This document shows, one piece after another, positions 1 to 5,952 of a DNA stretch of 6,381 bases (positions are counted from its first letter, which is position 1; every line of letters starts with the position of its first letter). The stretch is from Candidatus Agrococcus pullicola (GTDB lineage Bacteria > Actinomycetota > Actinomycetes > Actinomycetales > Microbacteriaceae), in contig DXDC01000322.1 of NCBI GenBank assembly GCA_019115685.1, positions 1 through 6,381 of the forward strand, read 5' to 3'. The notes beneath the pieces were generated by a model. The model had not been told where the DNA came from and did not search any database. It saw only the letters and a list, made by a program, of their open reading frames with translations. The translations under genes and the position numbers were made by a program.

Positions 1-496
1 GCTGCACAGACGGCGCGATCAGCTGAACGCATGGGGAGTCCGCATCCGGTGGGCCGGCAGACGGCCCAGGCTGTGGCGCAGCGTCATCGATGAACTTCAG
101 TACGCGCAGAAGCTCACGGACGGCAACGATCGGCTGACACTCACGATGTGCATCAACTACGGTGGTCGTCTGGAGATCGTCGATGCTGTTCGCTCGATCG
201 CTGAGGATGTGGAGGCCGGACGGCTGCGTCCGCGCGGCATCACGGAACGCGTGCTGGATGCTCGTATGTACGAGCCCGACATGCCACCGGTCGATCTCTT
301 CATCAGGTCCAGCGGAGAACAACGGATCTCGAACTTCCTGACGTGGCAGGGCGCCTACGCCGAGATGGTGTTCCTAGACACGCTCTGGCCGGACTTCTCG
401 CGGCGCGACCTCTGGCACGCGATCGACATCTATTCCGGGCGTACGAGGCGATTCGGCGGGGCCGTCGATACACCGGAGTGGGAGAGCGAGGAGTAA
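1..496 (+). CDS. uppS: Isoprenyl (cis-prenyl) transferase, UppS family, 5'-truncated by the window
   Basis: C-terminal 164 residues of a cis-prenyltransferase, the enzyme family that condenses isopentenyl diphosphate onto an allylic diphosphate to make Z-polyprenyl diphosphates such as the undecaprenyl carrier of cell-wall synthesis. The frame is open from base 2 and ends at TAA 494-496. Visible family motifs are the [11 protein letters not shown] block, then [15 protein letters not shown] with the diphosphate-binding arginines and the IPP-site Ser-Gly-Glu-Gln-Arg, then [16 protein letters not shown] and the terminal RRFGG. The N-terminal catalytic DGNxRW loop lies upstream of the window; the family is usually about 250 residues. 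The stop overlaps the next start (TAATG), so the gene is probably coupled to the cyclodeaminase-like gene. Housekeeping uppS of actinobacteria commonly sits beside recO, so this may be a second, specialised paralogue. Family assignment is firm; chain length and product are unknown. Confidence 0.93.
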   Translation, partial: LHRRRDQLNAWGVRIRWAGRRPRLWRSVIDELQYAQKLTDGNDRLTLTMCINYGGRLEIVDAVRSIAEDVEAGRLRPRGITERVLDARMYEPDMPPVDLFIRSSGEQRISNFLTWQGAYAEMVFLDTLWPDFSRRDLWHAIDIYSGRTRRFGGAVDTPEWESEE

Positions 497-1404
497 TGCG
501 CGTCTTCGGCCCCGAGAAGGTTCGTTCTGCGGTGACACCGTCACTCGCGAGAGAACAGATGCGACTCGCGGCCATCGCCGCTTGGCACGGTGCCCTCACT
601 GCACCGGCGCGATTGAGTTCGCCGCTTGGGGCGCGAACGCTCCGCTTCTCGACCGGAGCAGTGCGCGGCGACTGGTTCGGTTACCGCTCGTACGCGGCCC
701 CGGGAGCGAGCGACCACGATGAAATCGTGGTGGTCTGCGACGACGAGACCGAAGCCTTAAGGGCGATGGCCGTTTCAGGCGGTTTCGGTCCGCTTCGTTC
801 CGGCGCTGTCGGCGCGGTCGCCCTCGACGCGCTCGCCCCGAATCATCCCCGGGGCATAACGCTGATCGGTGCCGGCCGGCAGGCATGGCATCAGTTGTGG
901 GCGCTGCCGGATCGATTTCGCGACGTTCCCATCAGGGTCCGTGCGAGAAACGAGCGCCGCACCGAGGAGTTCGCGATCGCAGCGTCCAGCATCCTCGACC
1001 TCGAGGTGCTCGCCGCGCCATCGGTCGAGGAAGCGGTGCAGGGCAGCGACGTGGTCATCCTCGCGACCTCCTCGAACGAGCCCGTTGTGCCCAACGAACT
1101 TCTGCGTGATGTGCGCTACATAGCGACCGTCGGGCCCAAAGTTCTGGGATCTGCCGAGATTGCCGGCGATCTCTTCTGCAAAACCGACTGTCTCGTTACG
1201 GACTCCACCGAGCAGCTGCAGCGCTATGACCCCGCCCACGTTGTTGTTGCCAGCGGTCTGGAGGATTCGGTCGTACATCTCGGTGCTCTTCTATGTCACG
1301 ACGCTGTCCCGCAGGGAGATCGAATCGTGATGATGAACGTGGGGCTTTCGGGTACCGAGGCCTGGTTGCTCAATGAGCTGTGGCGGCTCGAGGGAGGCGG
1401 ATGA
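496..1404 (+). CDS. Ornithine cyclodeaminase / mu-crystallin family protein
   Basis: A 302-residue NAD(P)-dependent protein of the ornithine cyclodeaminase/mu-crystallin superfamily, whose members are deaminating cyclases, ketimine reductases or amino-acid dehydrogenases. The N-terminal substrate half has PAR (R39), matching the family's carboxylate-binding arginine, and LRSGAVGAVA (R101), matching the RTAA helix. The Rossmann half starts at ITLIGAGRQA (125-130 = GAGRQA), followed by VRVRARN, DVVILATSS and the VGP turn (212-214). Two departures stand out. The usual active-site lysine of the GxK strand appears as R64 (FGYRSY). The position of the catalytic Asp of bona fide ornithine cyclodeaminase (VGGDCPGKTEL) aligns with K215 (VGPKVLGSAEI). 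True ornithine-to-proline activity is therefore doubtful. The start ATG 496 overlaps the uppS stop and is preceded by GGGAGAG at 480-486 and GAGGAG at 488-493. An upstream in-frame start at 343 would run through the uppS core and is rejected. The 3' end overlaps the next gene by ATGA. Confidence 0.88.
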   Translation: MRVFGPEKVRSAVTPSLAREQMRLAAIAAWHGALTAPARLSSPLGARTLRFSTGAVRGDWFGYRSYAAPGASDHDEIVVVCDDETEALRAMAVSGGFGPLRSGAVGAVALDALAPNHPRGITLIGAGRQAWHQLWALPDRFRDVPIRVRARNERRTEEFAIAASSILDLEVLAAPSVEEAVQGSDVVILATSSNEPVVPNELLRDVRYIATVGPKVLGSAEIAGDLFCKTDCLVTDSTEQLQRYDPAHVVVASGLEDSVVHLGALLCHDAVPQGDRIVMMNVGLSGTEAWLLNELWRLEGGG

Positions 1405-1823
1405 ACGCGCAGATCGAGTTTTCCGAGCGTCTTCCAGAACTGACCGAACTGCTCGATCTCTACGATTCGGTGGGGTGGAGCGCTTATACGCGAGATCCCG
1501 CCCGGTTGATGGCGAGTATTGAAGGGTCGTCGTTCGTGCTCGTAGCCCGGAAGTCGCGAGAACTCGTCGGCCTGATCCGGGTCATCTCGGACGGTTACAC
1601 GATCGCTTACGTGCAAGACATCCTGGTTCGTGCCGCAGACCAGAACAGCGGCGTCGGCAGCAGGATGCTGCGTCGGGCACTCGAGCGCTACGGCCACGTG
1701 CGACAGATAGTGCTGCTGACGGACACCGAGGAATCGCAGCGGGCGTTCTACGAGCGGCGCGGGTTCACGGAAGTCCGTGATCACAACCCCGAGCTGCGCT
1801 CATTCGTGCGGATGCTTCGCTAA
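1401..1823 (+). CDS. GNAT family N-acetyltransferase
   Basis: A 140-residue single-domain GNAT protein that should transfer an acyl group from acyl-CoA to an amine. The acetyl-CoA pyrophosphate loop is clear: QDILV followed by Q81-N-S-G84-V-G86, the Q-x-x-G-x-G motif A. It is followed by the VLLTD strand and the C-terminal AFYERRGF motif (about 115-122). The N-terminal LYDSVGWSAYT and the LVGLIRVISDG strand are typical of small cytosolic GNATs. The start ATG 1401 overlaps the preceding TGA as ATGA, with AGGGAGG at 1391-1397 as ribosome binding site. A GTG at 1380 would add seven residues (MAARGRR) but lacks this site in front of it. Position as the third gene of a coupled operon suggests it acts in the same pathway as the cyclodeaminase-like protein, perhaps on its amino product; the acceptor cannot be predicted. 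Confidence 0.9.
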   Translation: MNAQIEFSERLPELTELLDLYDSVGWSAYTRDPARLMASIEGSSFVLVARKSRELVGLIRVISDGYTIAYVQDILVRAADQNSGVGSRMLRRALERYGHVRQIVLLTDTEESQRAFYERRGFTEVRDHNPELRSFVRMLR

Positions 1824-1836
1824 CCGCGTTCGTCCA

Positions 1837-2298
1837 TCACAGCAGCTCGACCGTTGGCGCTGCGGGTTCGTTCCACCTGAACAGCGTGAGATGCCAGAGC
1901 CCGGGACGCTTACGAGAGGGATCGATCAGCCCTTGCGCTCCGAGCGCCTCGGCCCGGTGGCGAACATCCCAGGACGCCGGCTGCCGATCGGCGGCGAGCT
2001 CTGCTTGCCAGTCGCCGAAAGCATCTTCGGGGTCTATGCCGTACTGCTTGCAGGAGTGCTTGTCCCGCAGATCGAGGATGCCGGTCGCCGTGACACGAGC
2101 GGCGACGGTGACTCGTTGCGGGTCGCCGGGTGCCGAGTGCTTGATCAGCGCCACGGCAACTCCTTCCCGCGAGGCGCTGAGGTAGAGGGTCCGCTGTCCT
2201 TCGGAGTTGTATCGGCCGGCGGCTCGGGATCCGTCGAACGCTGCACCGATATGCTCCGGATCCACTGCGCGGTAGAAGGTACCGTTGAGTTCGATCAT
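1837..2298 (-). CDS. RES domain protein (NAD+ phosphorylase/NADase-like fold), orphan
   Basis: A 153-residue protein with the RES-domain layout. FYRA (R10) comes first, then AAGRYNSEG (G28-R-Y-N), then the LYLS strand (Y39). The C-terminal block GLIDPSRKRPGLWHLTLF carries the conserved Ser (S128) of the PSR motif. RES proteins are typically toxins of Xre-RES toxin-antitoxin pairs that deplete NAD+ (for example MbcT). Here the helix after YLS reads SREGVAVALIKH, so the place normally held by the conserved catalytic Glu (pattern SxxxALLE) aligns with A50; E45 is the only nearby acidic residue. No Xre/MbcA-type antitoxin gene lies on either side: both flanking genes are GNAT acetyltransferases on the opposite strand. 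The only start is ATG at 2298, with no clear Shine-Dalgarno sequence. It ends 13 bp from the convergent GNAT gene. It may be a degenerate toxin or a RES subfamily with another role. Confidence 0.82.
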   Translation of the reverse strand: MIELNGTFYRAVDPEHIGAAFDGSRAAGRYNSEGQRTLYLSASREGVAVALIKHSAPGDPQRVTVAARVTATGILDLRDKHSCKQYGIDPEDAFGDWQAELAADRQPASWDVRHRAEALGAQGLIDPSRKRPGLWHLTLFRWNEPAAPTVELL

Positions 2299-2333
2299 CG
2301 GTGCAAGTCAACCACGTGCGTCAGACTGGAGGA

Positions 2334-2813
2334 ATGAATGCAGCGAGAATCCTCTTGAACGAGCAGTCGTTTACCGTTCGACGAGCAAGGAGCGATGACG
2401 TCGAGGATATCGTCGCCCTCTTGCGTGACGATGATCTCGGGGCGTCGAGAGAATCGGAGGACTTGGGGCCGTATTCCAGCGCGTTTCAGCAGATCGACAG
2501 CGACTCCAAACACTTTCTCGCGGTGATAGAGCGTGCGGATGGCGAGATCGCCGGCACGATGCACTTGACCCTCTTGCCGGGTCTGTCGAGAAACGCGGCG
2601 ACACGGATGCAAGTCGAAGCGGTGCGTGTGGCGCGAAGCGCGAGAGGGATCGGGTTGGGAACCGCCATGTTCCAGTGGGCTCACGACTACGGAAGGGGGA
2701 AGGGAGCGGCGCTCGTGCAGTTGACGACGGACAAGGAGCGTCCGGATGCCTGCCGTTTCTACCGCTCTCTCGGATATGCGGACAGCCATGAGGGGTTCAA
2801 GCTGGCGCTCTAG
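2334..2813 (+). CDS. GNAT family N-acetyltransferase (second copy)
   Basis: A GNAT acetyltransferase of 159 residues if read from ATG 2334. The fold begins at SFTVRRARSDDVEDIVALL (about 12-30). The core strand EIAGTMHLTLLPGL (71-84) is followed by VEAVRVARSARGIGLGTAM, in which R104-G-I-G107-L-G109 is the acyl-CoA loop (R-x-x-G-x-G). The ALVQLTTDKERPDACRFYRSLGY stretch is the usual motif B with the Tyr of the RFYRSLGY helix. The start is uncertain. A strong GGAGGA at 2328-2333 directly abuts ATG 2334, which is too close, while in-frame GTGs at 2301 and 2316 lack ribosome sites; a TTG at 2355 is also possible. It is divergent from the RES gene across roughly 35 bp and ends 3 bp from the convergent aminotransferase stop, so neither side has room for a separate terminator. 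It shares no obvious close similarity with the GNAT at 1401. Substrate unknown. Confidence 0.87.
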   Translation: MNAARILLNEQSFTVRRARSDDVEDIVALLRDDDLGASRESEDLGPYSSAFQQIDSDSKHFLAVIERADGEIAGTMHLTLLPGLSRNAATRMQVEAVRVARSARGIGLGTAMFQWAHDYGRGKGAALVQLTTDKERPDACRFYRSLGYADSHEGFKLAL

Positions 2814-2816
2814 CGC

Positions 2817-4127
2817 TCACACCAAGATGTCTCCGTAACGGTCGACGAAGCGCCTGGCTGACGCAACGAGGCCGTCGCAGTCATCGTCGGTTATCGAGAG
2901 GCTCAGCGCTACCATCGTGCGGCGGGCGAGCCAGAATCCGTCCGCGAGCAGATGGAAGAACAACAGTTCTCGAACGCGTTCGCGAGATCGTTCGAGATCG
3001 GCGCGTGACCGCACGACGCCCGTGAGCGGATGGATCGTAAGCATCGAGCCGAGCCCGGTGACCCGCAGGGGTGCTCCGGACCGCTCGAATACGGATGTGA
3101 GTGACTGTCTGAGACGGTCACCGCGTTCGTTCAACTCGTGCAGAGCATCCTCGGTGAGCACGCGTTGCAAGCCGGCGAGGCCGGCAGCCATCGTGAGTAC
3201 GTTGTTGTTGAAGGTTCCCGGATGCGCCCACGCGCCTGCGCGTGACGGGTCGAAACGCTGCATGATCTCTTCGCGGCCTCCGAACGCACCGAAGGTCATG
3301 CCACCGCCGAGGTACTTGCCGAGCGTCGTGAGGTCGGGCTCGATGTTGTTGCGCTGCTGCATGCCGCCAAAGGACAGCCGCGACGTCATGACCTCGTCGA
3401 AGATGAGCAACGCGCCGACGCGTTCTGTCTCTGCACGCAGGATCTGCAGAAATTCGCGATCGGCCGGGATGCATCCGCCGCTCCCCAGCATCGGCTCGAC
3501 CAGTACCGCTGCGAGCGAGTCTCCCAAGGCTCTGATGAGATCCCTGGCGCCCGCGGTGTCGTTGTACTCGGCTATGTGGAAATCGTAGGGAGCGTTCGTG
3601 GGGGAGTCTCCGTTCGAGAACGCGAGTACGCCTCCGTGATAGGCGCCGCGAAAGACGATGATGGAGCGCCGACCCGTCCCGGCCCTCGCGGCTCCCAATG
3701 CCATGAGGTTCGCCTCCGTGCCGGAGTTCGTGAATCGAACGAGATCGATGGACGGGAACCGTCTGCACAGTTCGTGCGCGAGCTCGGCTTCGTGGTCGTT
3801 GGAGCCGCCGAGCGTGAGCCCAGCATCAACGGTGGCGTGGATGGTCTTTAGGATTTCCGGATGCGAGTGTCCGTACAGACCCGCCGTGAAGTCACTGAGG
3901 AAGTCGGTGTAGTCGTCGCCGTCGATCGAGGTGAGTGTGGCTCCGGTCGCGCTGCTGAACACCAGCGGAAACGGGTCGAAGAACAGTGTCGTCCTCGTGT
4001 TGCCGCCCGGCATGACCGAACGAGCCTGCTGATGACGCGCCGCGCTGCGCGGATTCTTGTTCGTGTATACCGCTTTCAGCTCCGCGATCGCGTTCTCGAG
4101 ATCGGGTATTCCACTACCGCTCTGCAT
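2817..4127 (-). CDS. Class III PLP-dependent aminotransferase, glutamate-1-semialdehyde aminomutase type
   Basis: A fold-type I, class III aminotransferase of 436 residues from ATG 4127, cytosolic, using pyridoxal phosphate. Landmarks in order are VMPGGNTRT near the N-terminus; DGDDYTDFLSDFTAGLYGHSHP; TNSGTEAN (S135-G-T137) for phosphate binding; FRGAYHGG; LVEPMLGSGGCIP; FDEVMTS with the PLP-nitrogen Asp D244; and LTTLGKYLGGGMTFGAFGG with the Schiff-base lysine K271. HPGTFNNNVLTMAAG closes the site. This pattern is that of the glutamate-1-semialdehyde mutase branch, which includes many catabolic and biosynthetic transaminases. An adjacent TRAP transporter, and no other heme gene in view, argue against a hemL role. 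Start choice: a longer version from ATG 4190 adds 21 atypical residues and begins next to the palindrome; ATG 4127 fits the family better, but neither has a clear Shine-Dalgarno sequence. The gene is divergent from dctP, probably under shared control. Amino acceptor unknown. Confidence 0.92.
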   Translation of the reverse strand: MQSGSGIPDLENAIAELKAVYTNKNPRSAARHQQARSVMPGGNTRTTLFFDPFPLVFSSATGATLTSIDGDDYTDFLSDFTAGLYGHSHPEILKTIHATVDAGLTLGGSNDHEAELAHELCRRFPSIDLVRFTNSGTEANLMALGAARAGTGRRSIIVFRGAYHGGVLAFSNGDSPTNAPYDFHIAEYNDTAGARDLIRALGDSLAAVLVEPMLGSGGCIPADREFLQILRAETERVGALLIFDEVMTSRLSFGGMQQRNNIEPDLTTLGKYLGGGMTFGAFGGREEIMQRFDPSRAGAWAHPGTFNNNVLTMAAGLAGLQRVLTEDALHELNERGDRLRQSLTSVFERSGAPLRVTGLGSMLTIHPLTGVVRSRADLERSRERVRELLFFHLLADGFWLARRTMVALSLSITDDDCDGLVASARRFVDRYGDILV

Positions 4128-4195
4128 GCAGCAAGTGTGGCAGACGAGGAGGTTCGGCAACAGCTTCCGAATCGCCGCGCCTGAGGGCATAGCTG

Positions 4196-4212
4196 TGTTA
4201 CTGTATAACAGT
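4196..4212. promoter_or_regulatory. Overlapping short palindromes, candidate operator (GntR-like) between divergent genes
   Basis: Two perfect inverted repeats overlap here: TGTTA-N5-TAACA (4196-4210) and ACTGT-ATA-ACAGT (4200-4212). This is the most AT-rich patch of the 179-bp region between the aminotransferase and dctP. The TGTTATACA core read on the minus strand resembles the TGTnnnACA-type sites of GntR-family repressors, which often control TRAP/catabolic gene pairs. That comparison rests on memory of the family. A TATACA hexamer on the minus strand (4202-4207) could be a -10 box for the aminotransferase, which the bound protein would cover; no good -35 was found. No regulator gene is in the window. 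Confidence 0.5.
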
Positions 4213-4293
4213 TAATCAAGCTGCATTTGTTGCTCGGGACCGACCTCGGCAGACCGAAGAGACGCAACGTTCGGCGAATGATCACAATTCGAT

Positions 4294-4299
4294 GGGGAG
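4294..4299 (+). promoter_or_regulatory. Ribosome binding site of dctP
   Basis: GGGGAG lies seven bases before ATG 4307 and fixes the start of the binding protein, consistent with the signal peptide beginning directly at MRRKLA. It is the best-spaced ribosome site in the intergenic region. Confidence 0.8.
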
Positions 4300-4306
4300 T
4301 TGACTT

Positions 4307-5341
4307 ATGAGACGCAAACTAGCGATAGGCGTGTCGCTCGGACTGGTGGCCTCGCTCGGCCTGACAGCTTGCTCGGCGGATGGCGGAGGTGACGGCGACT
4401 CGATCACGATTCAGTTCGGCAACGTGATCTCGCCCGGTGACACCCAGAACGTCGCGTACGAGATGTTCGCCGAACTCGTCAACGAGCGATCGGACGGACG
4501 CATCACGGTCGAGATCTATCCCGACAGTCAGCTCGGCGGTGAGAACGAAATGATCGAAGCGGTGCAGGCCGGGCAGATCCAGATGACTGCACCGTCCGTG
4601 GGTGTTCTCGCGAACTTCGATGACTCGCTGAGCGTCTTCGACTTCCCGTTCATCTTCGAAGATGCCGAGACCGCCTATCAGGTGCTCGACAGCGAACTCG
4701 GTGACGACATTCTCGCCGGGCTCGAGGGCAGCGGACTGCAGGCACTGGGATGGGGTGAGAACGGCTTTCGGAATCTCGCGATGACGTCCGGCTCCGTGAC
4801 CAGCCCCGGTGAGATGCAAGGCGTGAAGCTGCGCACCATGGAAGTTCCGCTCCACATCGCATTCTGGGAGAGCATCGGAGCGGCACCGACGCCCATGGCG
4901 TTCCCCGAGGTGTATACGGCTCTGCAGCAGGGCGTCGTCGACGGTGTCGAGAACCCCTACGAACTGTTGCACTCGGCGAACTTCACGGAGCCGGCAAACT
5001 ACCTCACGGAACTACGGTGGATCTACGACCCCGAGATCATTCTGATCAGCGAGTCGTTCTTCAGCGGCCTGTCGGAGGAGGATCAGCAGATCATCCTCGA
5101 CGCTTCCGACGAGATGATCGAGTACCTCCGCGAACTCAAGATCGGCGTCAGCGACGAGATTCGCGAGGAGATCGAAGCAGCCGGTGGCACGATCACCGAC
5201 CTCACCGACGCCGAGCGACAGGAGTGGATCGAAGCAGCCATTCCGTTCTACGAGCAGTACGCGGACACCGTCGACACGGAGACGCTCATCGCGCTGCTCG
5301 AAGCGGCCGGCAACGACACCTACCTGGACGCCATCCAGTAG
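4307..5341 (+). CDS. dctP: TRAP transporter substrate-binding lipoprotein, DctP family
   Basis: A 344-residue extracytoplasmic binding protein that captures the substrate and delivers it to the DctQM membrane complex. The N-terminus MRRKLAIG plus a hydrophobic stretch ends in the lipobox L19-T-A-C22, so it should be a lipid-anchored protein on the outer face of the membrane, as expected without an outer membrane. A Gly/Asp-rich linker follows. DctP hallmarks are IYPDSQLGGENEMIEAVQAG, FDFPFIF, the GVKLRTMEVP strand with R176 (the usual carboxylate-binding arginine), GAAPTPMAFPEVYTALQQGVVDGVENP with N216, and a C-terminal helix-rich part ending EWIEAAIPFYEQYAD. Length is normal for the family. 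The conserved arginine predicts a carboxylate-bearing substrate; its identity is not readable. It is the first gene of dctPQM, with a hairpin downstream that may let it be made in excess over the membrane subunits. Confidence 0.96.
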   Translation: MRRKLAIGVSLGLVASLGLTACSADGGGDGDSITIQFGNVISPGDTQNVAYEMFAELVNERSDGRITVEIYPDSQLGGENEMIEAVQAGQIQMTAPSVGVLANFDDSLSVFDFPFIFEDAETAYQVLDSELGDDILAGLEGSGLQALGWGENGFRNLAMTSGSVTSPGEMQGVKLRTMEVPLHIAFWESIGAAPTPMAFPEVYTALQQGVVDGVENPYELLHSANFTEPANYLTELRWIYDPEIILISESFFSGLSEEDQQIILDASDEMIEYLRELKIGVSDEIREEIEAAGGTITDLTDAERQEWIEAAIPFYEQYADTVDTETLIALLEAAGNDTYLDAIQ

Positions 5342-5362
5342 CTGCCTCTTGTACGGAGACGT

Positions 5363-5383
5363 CCCCGACCGATCGGGTCGGGG
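5363..5383 (+). terminator. GC-rich hairpin between dctP and dctQ (attenuator or partial terminator)
   Basis: Perfect 8-bp stem CCCCGACC / GGTCGGGG with a 5-base loop (GATCG), 22 bases after the dctP stop. The flanks ACG (before) and CGT (after) could extend the stem past a bulged T. Only a short TTT run follows, so full termination is unlikely. More likely it is a leaky terminator or a 3' stability element that raises dctP transcript over dctQM, a common arrangement in binding-protein transporter operons. Confidence 0.65.
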
Positions 5384-5416
5384 CGTTTCCGCTGAAGACA
5401 TAACGAGAGTTGTCCA

Positions 5417-5950
5417 ATGCTCAAACGCATATATCACCACTTCGACGAGCACGTCGAAACGTATTTGGCGTCGGTCGCGCTGGTGACCTTCAGCGCGTTG
5501 GTCGTTCTGCAAGTGATCATGCGCTATGTCTTCAACAGTCCGCTGACTTGGTCGGAAGAGCTCGCTCGATTCGCCCTTGTCTGGTTCGTGTACCTGGCCG
5601 GAAGCTATGCCGTCCGGTACCAGCGACACGTGAAGTTCAACGTGCTGATGGACCTGCTCGGCAGAGTCACTCCGCTCACGCAGCGACTCATCCGCATCTT
5701 CGTCTTCCTGCTCTGGTTCGCCTTCCTGGCGTTCATCTTCTACCTATCGCTGGAGTCGGTGATCAGGCAGTTCGGCACGGGCCAGGTATCGCCGGCAATG
5801 CGGATGCCCATGTATCTCGTGTACCTGGCGATCCCCGTTGGCATGGCGCTCATGGGATTCCGCGTTGTGCAGCACACCGTCAAGGCGTTCGTTGACATCG
5901 TGAAGAACCCGCACGCGCCGGTTCCCCCGAGCCAGGTGGAGGTCGACTGA
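5417..5950 (+). CDS. dctQ: TRAP transporter small permease subunit, DctQ family
   Basis: A 177-residue integral membrane protein with four predicted membrane segments at about residues 17-35, 50-66, 94-112 and 132-148. It has the DctQ signature VIMRYVFNSPLTWSEELARFALVW (broken here as MRYVFN, then SPLTWSEELARF), where W45-S-E-E48 is the family hallmark, followed by VRYQRHVKFNV. DctQ forms the small membrane subunit that pairs with DctM and docks the binding protein. GAGAG at 5405-5409 lies seven bases before the ATG. It starts 75 bases after dctP and stops two bases before dctM. The short C-terminal tail (PHAPVPPSQVEVD) is polar and probably cytoplasmic. Confidence 0.95.
   Translation: MLKRIYHHFDEHVETYLASVALVTFSALVVLQVIMRYVFNSPLTWSEELARFALVWFVYLAGSYAVRYQRHVKFNVLMDLLGRVTPLTQRLIRIFVFLLWFAFLAFIFYLSLESVIRQFGTGQVSPAMRMPMYLVYLAIPVGMALMGFRVVQHTVKAFVDIVKNPHAPVPPSQVEVD
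5938..5943 (+). promoter_or_regulatory. Ribosome binding site of dctM, inside the end of dctQ
   Basis: A full-consensus GGAGGT lies within the last codons of dctQ, nine bases before ATG 5953. It supports that start for dctM and suggests tight co-translation of the two membrane subunits. Confidence 0.75.
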
Positions 5951-5952
5951 TC

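Noticed and set aside
343..495. Upstream in-frame extension of the cyclodeaminase-like gene from a start at 343
   Set aside because: It would overlap the conserved C-terminal core of uppS by about 150 bases, adds an arginine-rich stretch unlike the family, and the ATG at 496 has good ribosome sites and a TAATG junction.
2285..2313. Possible plus-strand promoter (TTGAGT, 17 bases, TCAACC) for the second GNAT gene
   Set aside because: The -10 element is poor, and the -35 lies inside the start of the RES gene; not better than chance in this sequence.
1777..2337. 186-codon open frame on the plus strand covering the RES gene
   Set aside because: The opposite strand carries clear RES motifs (GRYN, YLS, PSR). 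The plus-strand product matches nothing and would overlap the end of the first GNAT gene.
2917..3588. 223-codon open frame on the plus strand across the aminotransferase
   Set aside because: Ser/Arg/Pro-rich shadow of the catalytic part of the aminotransferase, with no recognisable motif.
4275..4291. Inverted repeat CGAAT-N7-ATTCG just before the dctP ribosome site, containing TGATCACA
   Set aside because: Short arms and only one TCACA half-site of a CRP/GlxR-type operator; chance occurrence cannot be excluded and no second half-site is spaced correctly.
4319..4972. 217-codon open frame on the minus strand across dctP
   Set aside because: It lies wholly opposite the firm dctP gene, resembles no family I recognise and is His/Arg-rich as expected for antisense of GC-rich coding DNA.
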